Assembly: GCA_003241215.1 (NCBI GenBank)
Contig: QFOL01000040.1
Coordinates: 1-19,688 of the forward strand
Origin: Agrobacterium fabrum
Lineage (GTDB): Bacteria > Pseudomonadota > Alphaproteobacteria > Rhizobiales > Rhizobiaceae
DNA length: 19,688 nucleotides
Reading direction: 5' to 3'
Positions within the stretch are counted from its first letter, which is position 1. The number at the start of each line of letters is the position of its first letter. Under the pieces are notes generated by a model. It was not told where the DNA came from. It saw only the letters and a list, made by a program, of their open reading frames with translations, and searched no databases. The position numbers and the translations under genes are program-made. Below, piece after piece: positions 1 to 7,805 of this stretch.

Positions 1-369
1 AAAATTCGTCTCGCACGCGGTGGTTCCAAGAAGCGCCCGTATTACCAGATCGTCGTTGCTGACGCCCGTTCGCCCCGCGACGGTCGTTTCCTCGAGAAGG
101 TCGGTTCCTGGAACCCGATGCTTGCCAAGGACAACCCGCAGCGCGTTGAGCTGAAGACCGACCTCATCAAGGAATGGATCGCCAAGGGCGCACAGCCGAC
201 CGACCGCGTTCTGCGCTTCCTCGCTGAAGCCGGTCTTGCCGAGCGCGCCGCTCGCAGCAACCCGGAGAAGGCAAAGCCGGGCAAGCGCGCTCTTGAGCGT
301 GTCGCCGAGAAGAAGCAGAAGGCTGAAGATGCAGCCGCTGCTGCTGCGGAAACCTCTGCTGCAGAATAA
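1..369 (+). CDS. rpsP: 30S ribosomal protein S16 (5' end cut off)
   Basis: Structural protein of the small ribosomal subunit. The window opens inside the gene: frame 1 reads [20 protein letters not shown], the S16 N-terminus from about residue 4, so only about three codons including the start are missing. The core continues through [19 protein letters not shown] and the [18 protein letters not shown] segment to about residue 80. It is followed by a tail of about 40 residues rich in Ala, Lys and Glu ending ETSAAE, longer than the roughly 80-90 residues of many bacterial S16 proteins. It is the first visible gene of the rpsP-rimM-trmD-rplS block. The stop is followed by a strong hairpin terminator before rimM, so rimM and trmD may be expressed at a lower level than rpsP. 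The identity is secure; only the start is unseen. Confidence 0.97.
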   Translation, partial: KIRLARGGSKKRPYYQIVVADARSPRDGRFLEKVGSWNPMLAKDNPQRVELKTDLIKEWIAKGAQPTDRVLRFLAEAGLAERAARSNPEKAKPGKRALERVAEKKQKAEDAAAAAAETSAAE

Positions 370-391
370 TCTGCACGGAAACTTTTGAAGA

Positions 392-427
392 ACGGGTGGC
401 GTGGTTTTCCATGCCGCCCGTTTTTTG
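392..427 (+). terminator. Intrinsic terminator between rpsP and rimM
   Basis: Arms 392-403 and 410-421 pair over 12 bp with two G-U pairs, closing a six-base loop, and a run of T follows immediately (421-426, then further T-rich sequence). It lies 22 nt after the rpsP stop and 60 nt before rimM. It probably ends or attenuates the rpsP transcript, uncoupling S16 synthesis from the lower-abundance RimM and TrmD. Confidence 0.8.
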
Positions 428-489
428 TTTATTTTGGCGTCAACAAACCTTAAAGCTGACGCAACCAACACCAGAAGACGGACGGCCCG

Positions 490-1056
490 ATGGCAAAGCT
501 GGAAAACCCGGTACTCATGGCAAAGATCGGCGGCGCGCAGGGTCTGCGCGGCGAAGTCCGTGTCAGCACCTATACGGGCGATCCCCTGGCGCTCGGCGAC
601 TACGGCAATCTTGTCACGGCCGATGGCCGGGTCTTCGAAATCCTGGAATTGCGCGAAGGCAAGAATGTCGTCGTCGTCCGCTTCCGGGGCATCAATGACC
701 GCAACGCGGCCGAGAGCCTGAACGGGCTGGAGCTCTTTATCGAGCGCGACAACCTGCCGGATGACGAGCTTGACGATGACGAGTTTTATTATGCCGACCT
801 GGAAGGGCTGGAAGCCGTCGATGCCGAGGGAAAAAGCTATGGCGCCGTCAGCGCCGTTTATGATTTCGGCGCCGGCGATCTGCTGGAGCTGAAGGGCGCC
901 GGCCGCCGCCCTGCCCTTATTCCCTTCTCGGAAGCGGCCGTGCTCGAGATCGATCTGGAGGCGGGGCGCATTCTTATCGATCCGATGGCCGCCGGCCTGA
1001 TCGACAATCCCGACGACAAGGACGAAACCGGCATGTCGCCGTTCGGCAAGAAATAA
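490..1056 (+). CDS. rimM: 16S rRNA processing / ribosome maturation factor RimM
   Basis: RimM assists late maturation of the 30S subunit, around the 16S 3' domain and S19. The protein has 188 residues, a normal length. The N-terminal domain (about residues 7-95) carries the family signature [19 protein letters not shown], followed by the [19 protein letters not shown] segment. A C-terminal PRC-barrel-type domain begins near [12 protein letters not shown] (about residue 97) and includes the [11 protein letters not shown] and [10 protein letters not shown] strands. The last 20 or so residues are a charged tail ending SPFGKK. The ATG at 490 starts the family N-terminus; the purine-rich GGACGG just upstream is a modest ribosome binding site. 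The stop is only 3 nt from trmD, so the two are surely cotranscribed and probably translationally coupled. Confidence 0.95.
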   Translation: MAKLENPVLMAKIGGAQGLRGEVRVSTYTGDPLALGDYGNLVTADGRVFEILELREGKNVVVVRFRGINDRNAAESLNGLELFIERDNLPDDELDDDEFYYADLEGLEAVDAEGKSYGAVSAVYDFGAGDLLELKGAGRRPALIPFSEAAVLEIDLEAGRILIDPMAAGLIDNPDDKDETGMSPFGKK

Positions 1057-1059
1057 TCC

Positions 1060-1758
1060 ATGACCTTCAAGGCGACCGTGCTGACGCTCTACCCGGAAAT
1101 GTTTCCGGGGCACCTCCAATATTCGCTGGCCGGCAAGGCGCTGGAGCGGGGGCAATGGTCGCTGGACGCCGTGCAGATCCGCGAATTCGCCACCGACAGA
1201 CATAGAAGCGTCGATGACACACCGGCAGGCGGCGGCGCCGGCATGGTGTTGAGACCCGATGTGCTGGCCGCAGCCATCGATCATGTTTCGGATGGCGATA
1301 CCCGGCCGCGGCTGCTGATGAGCCCGCGCGGCAAGCCGCTGTCGCAGAACCGCGTGCGTGAACTCGCGGCGGGCGAAGGCGCAATCATCGTCTGCGGCCG
1401 TTTCGAGGGTGTCGACCAGCGGGTGATTGAAGCACGCGGGCTGGAGGAAGTGTCGGTCGGCGATTACATCCTCTCCGGCGGCGAGCCGGCGGCTCTGACT
1501 CTATTGGATGCCGTCGTCCGCATCCTGCCGGGCGTCATGGGCAACGACATGTCCGGTGTGCATGAGAGCTTCGAGGGCGGACTGCTGGAGCACCCGCATT
1601 ACACCCGCCCGCAGGTCTGGGAAGGCCGCGATATTCCCGCTGTGCTCACCTCCGGCAACCACGCCCTCATCGACAGGTGGCGTCACGAACAGGCGCTGAA
1701 GCTGACGCAGGAAAGACGCCCGGATCTCCTCAAAAAGGCTCAGGCCGAAACGAAATAA
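1060..1758 (+). CDS. trmD: tRNA (guanine-N1)-methyltransferase TrmD
   Basis: Methylates N1 of G37 in tRNAs with G at 36, using S-adenosylmethionine, and so prevents +1 frameshifting; it is a cytoplasmic dimer of the trefoil-knot SPOUT class. Of 232 residues, GGGAGMV lies at 57-63, GRFEGVDQR at 113-121 and [11 protein letters not shown] at 132-142, which together form the knot and cofactor pocket. Arg154 is present, and the C-terminal tRNA-binding part shows [11 protein letters not shown] and [11 protein letters not shown]. The residue corresponding to catalytic Asp169 of the enterobacterial enzyme is Glu here (HESF instead of EDSF), a conservative change with the spacing from Arg154 preserved. 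It follows rimM by 3 nt. Its last 19 nt overlap the convergent TauE-family gene, so no separate terminator fits between the two. Confidence 0.96.
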   Translation: MTFKATVLTLYPEMFPGHLQYSLAGKALERGQWSLDAVQIREFATDRHRSVDDTPAGGGAGMVLRPDVLAAAIDHVSDGDTRPRLLMSPRGKPLSQNRVRELAAGEGAIIVCGRFEGVDQRVIEARGLEEVSVGDYILSGGEPAALTLLDAVVRILPGVMGNDMSGVHESFEGGLLEHPHYTRPQVWEGRDIPAVLTSGNHALIDRWRHEQALKLTQERRPDLLKKAQAETK

Positions 1759-2486
1759 TAGGCCGTCAACACCAGCCCGACCGCGATGACCAGCCAGCGG
1801 ATGATCCATTGCGGCACTCGTCTGGCTGTATGTACGCCGGCATAACCGCCAAGCGCAGCCGCCGGGAACATGATGACCGCCGCCCACCAGGAAACGACGC
1901 CGCCGCTGACGAAGATCGTGATTGCGATGATGGCAATCACCACCGACAAGAGGTTCTTCAGCGCATTCAGATGATGATAGCTGCCGCCCGAGGTTATTCC
2001 GAGGATGGCCAGCATCATGATGCCCATGCCCGCCCCGAAGAAACCGCCATAGATGGAGGCCAGCCCCTGAAAGATAAGGCTCAGCAGATTGCCGGGCGAC
2101 CGCTCCACGCTCGCCTTCGGCCGGAGCCACGGACCGGCGGCGAAAACGGCGGTGGCGGCCAGAAGCAGCCATGGCACGAGCTGGCGGAACGAAGGATTAT
2201 CAAGCGACAGCAGCAGCAACGCCCCGGCGAGCCCGCCGATGACGGAAACGGCGGATAAGAGGATTGCCTCGCGCCAGTGCGCCCGGATTTCCGGCCCATA
2301 AGCGATCACCGAAGTAATATAGCCCGGAAACTGCACGATGGCCGACGTGGCGTTGGCGACGATTGGCGGCAGACCGGCCAACGTCATCGCCCCGAAGGTC
2401 AGGAAGGTGCCTCCACCAGCGATAGCATTGACAACGCCAGACAGAAAACCGGTCGCAAACAGCATAAGAATAATGAAAACTGACAT
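1740..2486 (-). CDS. TauE/SafE-family membrane permease (putative sulfite/organosulfonate exporter)
   Basis: A 248-residue integral membrane protein with about eight hydrophobic segments. It has the internal duplication typical of TauE/SafE (DUF81) proteins: the first half carries [20 protein letters not shown] and the second [19 protein letters not shown] followed by [12 protein letters not shown]. Some family members export sulfite, sulfoacetate or related anions; the substrate here cannot be read from the sequence. The reading frame is open for 64 codons further upstream, but the ATG at 2486 is preferred because GGGAGG lies just ahead of it and the hydrophobic N-terminus typical of the family starts there. 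It sits backwards between trmD and rplS, overlaps the trmD 3' end by 19 nt, and has a perfect dyad (2569-2589) about 85 nt upstream. Family assignment is strong, function loose. Confidence 0.87.
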   Translation of the reverse strand: MSVFIILMLFATGFLSGVVNAIAGGGTFLTFGAMTLAGLPPIVANATSAIVQFPGYITSVIAYGPEIRAHWREAILLSAVSVIGGLAGALLLLSLDNPSFRQLVPWLLLAATAVFAAGPWLRPKASVERSPGNLLSLIFQGLASIYGGFFGAGMGIMMLAILGITSGGSYHHLNALKNLLSVVIAIIAITIFVSGGVVSWWAAVIMFPAAALGGYAGVHTARRVPQWIIRWLVIAVGLVLTAYYFVSA

Positions 2487-2754
2487 GGCCCCTCCCAAGG
2501 TTTTCATGCCATAGCTGGCGAAATGCGCCTTCGCAACCACCGGAGCACGGTGCGCAATTGATAAAATATTGTCATGAAAGGGATGACAAACGGCGCATCC
2601 TCGTGTATGTGCCCGCGTGGAATTGGGGTTTACCCCTTTAACCGCAAGCAAAGAATGGCGAACCCGCTCCTGCCGCAAGGCATGATCCCAAGGCTTTGAC
2701 CGAGGGATGAACCGTTGAGCGCTCTGGCTGTTTCAGAAGAAATCAGAGGTTAAC
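2487..2754. other. Divergent intergenic region between the TauE-family gene and rplS
   Basis: 268 bp that must hold promoters for both divergent genes. Visible elements are the dyad at 2569-2589, a small GGGG-TTTA-CCCC hairpin at 2627-2638, and AGAGG at 2745-2749 as the rplS ribosome binding site. I found no convincing -35/-10 pair for rplS. The stretch could include a long untranslated rplS leader, but I recognise no known ribosomal-protein leader structure in it. Confidence 0.4.
2569..2589. promoter_or_regulatory. Operator-like dyad upstream of the TauE-family gene
   Basis: TTGTCAT (2569-2575) and ATGACAA (2583-2589) form a perfect 7-bp inverted repeat around a 7-nt centre. The geometry (T-N11-A core, dyad symmetric) fits a LysR-type or similar dimeric regulator. 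It lies 83-103 nt upstream of the chosen TauE start and about 165 nt upstream of rplS, with AT-rich sequence beside it. No regulator gene is adjacent, so the binding protein is unknown. Confidence 0.4.
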
Positions 2755-3294
2755 ATGACCAATATCATTCAGCAGCTGGAAGCCGAACAGGCCGCCAAGA
2801 TCGAAGCAAAGCGCACCCTGCCCGAGTTTTCTCCGGGCGACACCCTGCGCGTCAACGTACGCGTTACCGAAGGTAACCGTACCCGCGTGCAGGCCTATGA
2901 AGGCGTTTGCATCGCCCGTTCCGGCGGTGGTCTTTCCGAAAGCTTCACCGTTCGCAAGATCTCCTACGGCGAAGGCGTCGAGCGTGTATTCCCGATCTAC
3001 TCCCCGCTGGTCGAAGGCGTTGAAGTCGTTCGCCGCGGCAAGGTTCGCCGCGCGAAGCTCTATTACCTGCGCGACCGTCGCGGCAAGGCTGCCCGTATCG
3101 TTGAAAACACCGGTACCCGCGCCCGCAAGCTGAACGAATCCGAGCGTCAGGCGCTCGCCGACGAAAAGGCGCGCCTGGAAGCAGAAAAGGTAGCAGCAGC
3201 ACAGGCTCTCGCCGCCGAGAAGGCAGCAGCCGAAGCCGCAGAAGCCAAGGCAGCGGAAGAAGCGGCAAAGGCTGCTGAAACCGCAGCTGAATAA
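2755..3294 (+). CDS. rplS: 50S ribosomal protein L19 with C-terminal extension
   Basis: Large-subunit protein located at the 30S-50S interface. The core covers about residues 1-115, with [51 protein letters not shown] and [20 protein letters not shown] all matching L19. Residues from about 118 to 179 are an extra tail made almost only of Ala, Glu and Lys, predicted to be a long charged helix. Many bacterial L19 proteins stop near 115-130 residues, so the tail is an expansion of the kind known from rhizobia. AGAGG six bases before the ATG supports the start. It normally follows trmD in the same operon; here it is separated from trmD by an inverted gene and so needs its own promoter. Confidence 0.96.
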   Translation: MTNIIQQLEAEQAAKIEAKRTLPEFSPGDTLRVNVRVTEGNRTRVQAYEGVCIARSGGGLSESFTVRKISYGEGVERVFPIYSPLVEGVEVVRRGKVRRAKLYYLRDRRGKAARIVENTGTRARKLNESERQALADEKARLEAEKVAAAQALAAEKAAAEAAEAKAAEEAAKAAETAAE

Positions 3295-3318
3295 GATTTC
3301 CATTTCGATGGATGAAGT

Positions 3319-3348
3319 AAAAAGGCGGTCTCAGGACCGCCTTTTTTG
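3319..3348 (+). terminator. Intrinsic terminator of rplS
   Basis: GGCGGTC (3324-3330) pairs with GACCGCC (3335-3341) around a TCAG loop, flanked by A-runs on the 5' side and T6 on the 3' side. It begins 25 nt after the rplS stop and is the expected end of the rplS transcript. Confidence 0.9.
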
Positions 3349-3621
3349 TTATGCCTGAATGCCTGCCGGACGCTGCATATCGGGGCCTCCATAGGTGATC
3401 CGAGGGTAAGACCGGTCGTGCAGTCAGGAAGCTATCCTCTTCTCCCGTCCGCCCCACGCCTCCGCCATTCGTCAACCATTTTTGCCCATGGACCGACCCT
3501 GGCAGATTGAGGCCAGCACCCGATATTCACCCATTTCTTCCTCAGGCATTTTAGCCAATCCTCGAACAGCATTGCCTAATTCCATTTATTGTGCAATTTT
3601 CCTGTTGTTTTAGGTGTTACT
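3349..3621. other. Intergenic region ahead of the secretion cassette
   Basis: About 270 bp between the rplS terminator and the exporter gene. The first half has genome-typical GC and shows no gene or clear structure. The last 100 bp become distinctly AT-rich. A TTGCCT at 3573-3578 could be a -35 box, but no good -10 lies at the right distance. AGGTG at 3612-3616, five bases before the ATG, is the ribosome binding site. Confidence 0.35.
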
Positions 3622-5355
3622 ATGTTTTTATTTAATTCTTTTTTAACAAAAAATAGGTCCGCTTTTTTCGCTGTTGGCCTTGCCAGCGCGTTGATGAATA
3701 TTCTCAATCTCTCCGGCTCGCTTTTCATGCTGGAGGTTTACGACCGCATTCTGCCCAGCAAGAGTATACCGTCTCTGGTGGCGCTGGTTGTTCTCCTTAT
3801 CGTTCTCTACGCGTTTCTTATGGGGTTTGACGCGCTGCGCGGCCGGATATTGGCGCGCATCGCCGATAATATGGATGACGCGCTCAATCAGAAGCTGTTC
3901 AGGGCATCGATCAGTACGCCGCTCATCGCTTCCGCCAAGATCGATGGGCTGCAGATCGTCGGCGATCTCGATCAGATCCGACAGTTTCTTTCCGGACCGG
4001 GCCCGGCGGCCTTTTTCGATATTCCCTGGCTGCCGATCTATCTGCTGATCTGTTTTGCCCTGCATCCCTGGATCGGTTTTGCGGTGCTCGGCGGGGCCGT
4101 GGTTCTCGTCGTGCTGACGCTGCTGACCAATTGGCTGACGGAAAAAGCGACAAAGCAGGCTTATACCGCCAGGGGGCAGAGAAACGTGCTCGTCGGCAGC
4201 AGTCAGCGCAACATTGAATCCATCAGGACCATGGGCATGATGGGCGCCGTGACATCCATGTGGGACGAGTTGCATTCCAGATACCGCTCCGTCACGCTAT
4301 CGACATCCGATACGGCCGGCATGCTCGGCGCCATGTCGCGAACATTCCGCCTGTTGCTGCAATCCGGCGTCATGGCCGTCGGCGCCGTGCTTGTCATCGA
4401 TGGCAATGCATCGGCGGGCAGCATCATCGCGGGCTCGATCCTTTCTGCAAAGGCGCTCGGCCCTGTCGAACATGCGATTGCGAACTGGCGCAGCTTCATG
4501 ACAGCCCGGCAGGGCTGGAAACGCGTCAATGAGTTTCTGGAGCTGGTGCCGGAACCCGCACCGCCGCTCTCCCTGCCGCGCCCGCAATATACCGTTGCCG
4601 TTGATCGTGTAACGGGTGGCCCGCCCAAAGGCCCGCGCGATACGGTCGCCGATATTTCCTTCACGCTGAACGCGGGCGACGGCCTCGGCATCATCGGCCC
4701 AAGCGCCTCCGGCAAATCCACACTGGCACGCCTGATGACCGGCATCTGGCCCTATGAACGCGGTTCCGTCCGCTTCGATGGGGCTGCGCTCAACCAGTGG
4801 GATTTCGAGTTTCTCGGCAAATCCATCGGCTACATGCCCCAGCAGGTGGAGCTGATGCCGGGAACGGTGGCGCAGAATATCGCGCGTTTCGACCGCGATG
4901 CGACCGCAGAAGCGATTGTCGCCGCAGCCAAGGCCGCACAGGTGCATGAGCTGATCCTCAATCTGCCCAATGGTTACGATACCCATATTGGCGATTACGG
5001 AGAGGCTCTATCGGGCGGGCAGAAACAGCGTATCGGCCTTGCTCGTGCACTGTTTGGCGACCCCTTCTTCGTGCTTCTCGATGAACCGAATTCCAATCTG
5101 GACAGTGAGGGCGAAGGTGCCCTGCGCAATGCCATTGGCGACATCAGGGCCCGCGGCGGCATCGTCGTCGTCATTGCCCATCGCCCCAGCGCCATAGAAA
5201 GCGTCAACCTGGTGATGGTGATGAGCAACGGCCGGATGCTGCGCTTCGGCACCAAGGAAGAGGTGCTCGCGCAAATCCTGCGGCAGAACATCCGCCAGGT
5301 GCCTGAGGAGGAAGAAACGCGCAAGATTGAAAACCGGGTGAGCGAAAATGGTTGA
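3622..5355 (+). CDS. Type I secretion ABC transporter, PrtD-type permease/ATPase
   Basis: Inner-membrane ABC exporter that would energise one-step secretion of the RTX-type protein encoded downstream. There are 577 residues from the ATG at 3622. An in-frame TTG 33 nt upstream is possible but less likely, because AGGTG precedes the ATG at good spacing. The N-terminal half is a membrane domain with LSGSLFMLEVYDRILPSKS, characteristic of PrtD/HasD exporters, and it lacks the C39 peptidase domain, so the cargo is not expected to carry a double-glycine leader. The ATPase domain has Walker A GPSASGKST (359-367), signature LSGGQ (463-467), Walker B VLLDEP (484-489) and H-loop His520. The stop lies inside the start of the HlyD-family gene (8-nt overlap), showing tight coupling. 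No outer-membrane TolC-type gene is nearby, so an unlinked one is presumed. Confidence 0.92.
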   Translation: MFLFNSFLTKNRSAFFAVGLASALMNILNLSGSLFMLEVYDRILPSKSIPSLVALVVLLIVLYAFLMGFDALRGRILARIADNMDDALNQKLFRASISTPLIASAKIDGLQIVGDLDQIRQFLSGPGPAAFFDIPWLPIYLLICFALHPWIGFAVLGGAVVLVVLTLLTNWLTEKATKQAYTARGQRNVLVGSSQRNIESIRTMGMMGAVTSMWDELHSRYRSVTLSTSDTAGMLGAMSRTFRLLLQSGVMAVGAVLVIDGNASAGSIIAGSILSAKALGPVEHAIANWRSFMTARQGWKRVNEFLELVPEPAPPLSLPRPQYTVAVDRVTGGPPKGPRDTVADISFTLNAGDGLGIIGPSASGKSTLARLMTGIWPYERGSVRFDGAALNQWDFEFLGKSIGYMPQQVELMPGTVAQNIARFDRDATAEAIVAAAKAAQVHELILNLPNGYDTHIGDYGEALSGGQKQRIGLARALFGDPFFVLLDEPNSNLDSEGEGALRNAIGDIRARGGIVVVIAHRPSAIESVNLVMVMSNGRMLRFGTKEEVLAQILRQNIRQVPEEEETRKIENRVSENG

Positions 5356-6661
5356 GGCAGAAAAACCCGGCATGACGAATGCGTCCATCCTCAGACATTC
5401 GACCGCAGTGGTCGTTCTCGCGCTAGGCCTATTGGTCGGATTGGGCGGCTGGGCGGCTTTTGCAAAGCTTGCCGGCGCAGTGGTGGCAACGGGACGGGTC
5501 GTCGTTGAAGGCAATTCAAAAAAAGTCCAGCACCTTTCCGGCGGCATCGTCAGCGAGATCAATGTCGCCGAAGGCGACCGGGTCGAGGCCGGTCAGGTGC
5601 TGTTGCGGCTGAGCGATACGATCGTTCAGGCGAACCTTTCCATTGTCGAGAATACGCTTGCGCAGCTCTATTCGCGTCGGGCTCGTCTGCGTGCGGAGAT
5701 TGCCGAAGCCCCGTCTTTCACAGTCACGGAAGACCTGGCGGCGCTGACGGGCTCGAAGGCGGCCAAAACTTTCATCGATAGCGAACAGAACCTTTTCACC
5801 AGTCGTCGCAGTGCGCTGATCGGCATGAAAAAGCAGCTGGGAACACGCAAGGACCAGCTCGCCGACGAGTCGCGTGGCCTCGCGGTTCAGGTTGAGGCCA
5901 CCGACAACGAGCTTGCCATCGTGAAAGAAGACGTTTCCAAGACGGAAGAGCTCTTCAAAAAAGGTCTTGTCACGCTTCAGCGCCTCAATCTCCTCAAGCG
6001 CCAGCTTTCCAATCTCGAGGGTCAGCAGGGCCAGTATATTGCAGCGCGTGCACAGACGGTGGGCAAGCTGAGCGAACTGGACCTGCAATTGCTCCAGCTC
6101 GACGAGGACCGCAAATCGGAAGTTACGAAAGATCTGACGGCGATCGAAGCAACCGTTGCGGAATATGAAGAACGGCTGGCGGCAACGCGCGATCAGCTGG
6201 ATCGCCTCGACATCCGCTCGCCGATTGCCGGCCGCATCTACCAGCTGTCGGTACATAACATAAATGGCGTCATTCAACCGGGCGAAGTGCTGATGCTGGT
6301 GGTGCCGGAGCAGGACGATCTTGCCATCGAAGCCAACATAACGCCACGAGATATCGACCAGATTTATGTCGGGCAGCCGGTTACCATTCGCTTCACCGCA
6401 TTCAACCAAAGCACGACACCGGATCTGAAAGCGGAAGTTGCTGTCGTCGCCCCTGATCTGCAGACAGATTCCCGAACCGGCGCATCTTATTACGCGCTGC
6501 GCATCAAACCCGACAAGGCCGGGATGGGTCATCTGCCCGGTGGGAAATTATATCCCGGCATGCCGGCTGAAGTATTCATACAAACCAGCGAAAGAAGTGT
6601 TCTTTCTTATTTTGTGAAGCCATTCCAGGACAGGCTCAAAAAGACCTTCGTACAGGAATAA
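5348..6661 (+). CDS. Type I secretion membrane fusion protein, HlyD family
   Basis: Periplasmic adaptor that joins the ABC exporter to an outer-membrane TolC-like channel. Of 437 residues, the N-terminus is a short cytoplasmic stretch followed by one membrane anchor (about 17-40, rich in Val, Leu and Gly). GRVVVEGNSKKVQHLSGGIV (about 49-68) starts the barrel-sandwich domain, with VAEGDRVEAGQVLLRL matching the lipoyl-like half motif. Residues about 90-285 are a long charged, predicted coiled-coil hairpin. LDIRSPIAGRIYQL then re-enters the barrel and GEVLMLVVPEQDDLAIEA completes it, with a C-terminal beta region ending KTFVQE. Length and order fit type I secretion HlyD/PrtE proteins. It overlaps the ABC gene by 8 nt and is followed by an AT-rich spacer with a perfect hairpin. 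Confidence 0.93.
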   Translation: MVEAEKPGMTNASILRHSTAVVVLALGLLVGLGGWAAFAKLAGAVVATGRVVVEGNSKKVQHLSGGIVSEINVAEGDRVEAGQVLLRLSDTIVQANLSIVENTLAQLYSRRARLRAEIAEAPSFTVTEDLAALTGSKAAKTFIDSEQNLFTSRRSALIGMKKQLGTRKDQLADESRGLAVQVEATDNELAIVKEDVSKTEELFKKGLVTLQRLNLLKRQLSNLEGQQGQYIAARAQTVGKLSELDLQLLQLDEDRKSEVTKDLTAIEATVAEYEERLAATRDQLDRLDIRSPIAGRIYQLSVHNINGVIQPGEVLMLVVPEQDDLAIEANITPRDIDQIYVGQPVTIRFTAFNQSTTPDLKAEVAVVAPDLQTDSRTGASYYALRIKPDKAGMGHLPGGKLYPGMPAEVFIQTSERSVLSYFVKPFQDRLKKTFVQE

Positions 6662-6677
6662 ATAATTTTCGCCGCAT

Positions 6678-6705
6678 AATTTTCAGAAAGAAATTTCTGA
6701 AAATT
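6678..6705 (+). other. Perfect 12-bp hairpin with GAAA loop after the HlyD-family gene
   Basis: Arms 6678-6689 and 6694-6705 are exact reverse complements, closed by a GAAA (GNRA-type) tetraloop. It starts 17 nt after the HlyD-family stop. No T-run follows (the next bases are AGTAAAAACG), so it is not a standard intrinsic terminator. It may protect the 3' end of the exporter mRNA or set the ratio of exporter to cargo transcripts. Confidence 0.5.
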
Positions 6706-6744
6706 AGTAAAAACGCGCCAAGCTTAAAAAAACAATTTCCTATA

Positions 6745-6773
6745 TTGTATTATCGTTTTTTATGTATTAAATA
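6745..6773 (+). promoter_or_regulatory. Candidate promoter of the RTX-type gene
   Basis: TTGTAT (6745-6750) and TAAATA (6768-6773) are separated by 17 nt within a strongly AT-rich spacer, about 70 nt ahead of the RTX-type start. AT richness makes chance matches easy, so this is only a candidate. A separate promoter would allow cargo to be made in excess of exporter. Confidence 0.3.
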
Positions 6774-6842
6774 TCATCCGCAATATTTAGTATAAATTTA
6801 ATTTCAATTCATCGATTTCTCAAAAATTTATGGGAGTGTAAA

Positions 6843-7805
6843 ATGGCGTTAAAAGTGACTTTTGGTAATGGTGGCGCTGCATCGGTTTCTTCGCTCACCA
6901 GCCTGGTCGATCAGGAAGCTTATAAGCTCCTCACGGAATCGACTGCACTGGTCAAGAACGGCTCTTCCCTCGACACGGGCGTGGTCAATGTCGGCGCTGT
7001 ATCGGTTCCCGGGACCGGCGCGGGCGGCACGGTCGATGTTGGTTACGATCCCAGCGCGAACGGCTTCAAATTTGACGTATCGTCGGCATGGAATTCGGTA
7101 AAGAATGCTCTCGCCCAGTCCGATACCTCTGAAAACCTTACCTTCAAGGATTTCGTTCAGGTCGACGTTCATCTCGGCGGCACGGGTTCGTCCACCGTGG
7201 AAGTTCTCAATGCCAAGCGTGGCAATATCTCGACCGGCGCGGGCAATGACACGGTCACCGTCTCCGTCGTTTCGAACGAAAAGACCTGGGTAAACAATTT
7301 CAACATCGACACCGGCGCCGGTAACGACACGATCATCGTCAAGGCGGGCGCTGCATTCAATGATGCGTCTGCGGCCGGCACGGGCGGCCTTGCCGCCAAC
7401 ACCGGCGCCGTGAACGGCGGCGCTGGCATCACCGACGGCAGCTTCACCTCCGTCAAGATCGATGCTGGTGCAGGTAACGACTTTATCGACCTGAGCGGCG
7501 TGAACCTTGCTTCTTCGCTGGTAACCGGCGGCAAGGGCATCGACCACATCAAGGCAAGCGGTGGCGCCGATACCTTCGTCTTCAATCTCGGCGACATGGC
7601 CAAGAGCCTGGCGACGGATACCATCGAAGGTTTCAATGCCGCCGTGGACAAGCTCAAGCTGGTCGGCACGGTAATCGATAACTGGGCGGTGTCGACGATC
7701 GATAACGACACCATCCTCAGCTACAACGTGACTGGCGAGCACAAGGGTGAAAAGATCATCGTTGCCGGTGTTCACCTGACCGGTAGCGACTGGTTCACCG
7801 CATAA
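6843..7805 (+). CDS. Small RTX-type calcium-binding protein, probable type I secretion cargo
   Basis: A 320-residue acidic, Gly/Asp/Asn-rich protein without an N-terminal signal peptide or membrane segment. RTX-like calcium-binding repeats are visible: TGAGNDTV (131-138), DTGAGNDTI (157-165), DAGAGNDFI (207-215) and the degenerate TGGKGIDHI (228-236). Then comes GGADTFVF (240-247) with the D-x-I-x-x-F segment DTIEGFNAAVDKLKLVG, as at the C-terminal end of serralysin-type secreted proteins. The last 50 residues, ending in a mix of small, hydrophobic and acidic residues (GSDWFTA), are compatible with an uncleaved C-terminal secretion signal. Residues 1-125 match no enzyme domain I recognise. 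GGGAG precedes the ATG. Being directly downstream of a matched exporter pair, it is the likely substrate. Its outside role (adhesion, matrix, toxin-like or other) is unknown. Confidence 0.85.
   Translation: MALKVTFGNGGAASVSSLTSLVDQEAYKLLTESTALVKNGSSLDTGVVNVGAVSVPGTGAGGTVDVGYDPSANGFKFDVSSAWNSVKNALAQSDTSENLTFKDFVQVDVHLGGTGSSTVEVLNAKRGNISTGAGNDTVTVSVVSNEKTWVNNFNIDTGAGNDTIIVKAGAAFNDASAAGTGGLAANTGAVNGGAGITDGSFTSVKIDAGAGNDFIDLSGVNLASSLVTGGKGIDHIKASGGADTFVFNLGDMAKSLATDTIEGFNAAVDKLKLVGTVIDNWAVSTIDNDTILSYNVTGEHKGEKIIVAGVHLTGSDWFTA

Noticed and set aside
2487..2678. 64-residue N-terminal extension of the TauE-family protein
   Set aside because: The extension is non-hydrophobic and unlike the family, and the ATG at 2486 has a strong GGGAGG site.
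3589..3621. TTG at 3589 as start of the ABC exporter
   Set aside because: It is in frame but has no ribosome site, while the ATG at 3622 has AGGTG at proper spacing.
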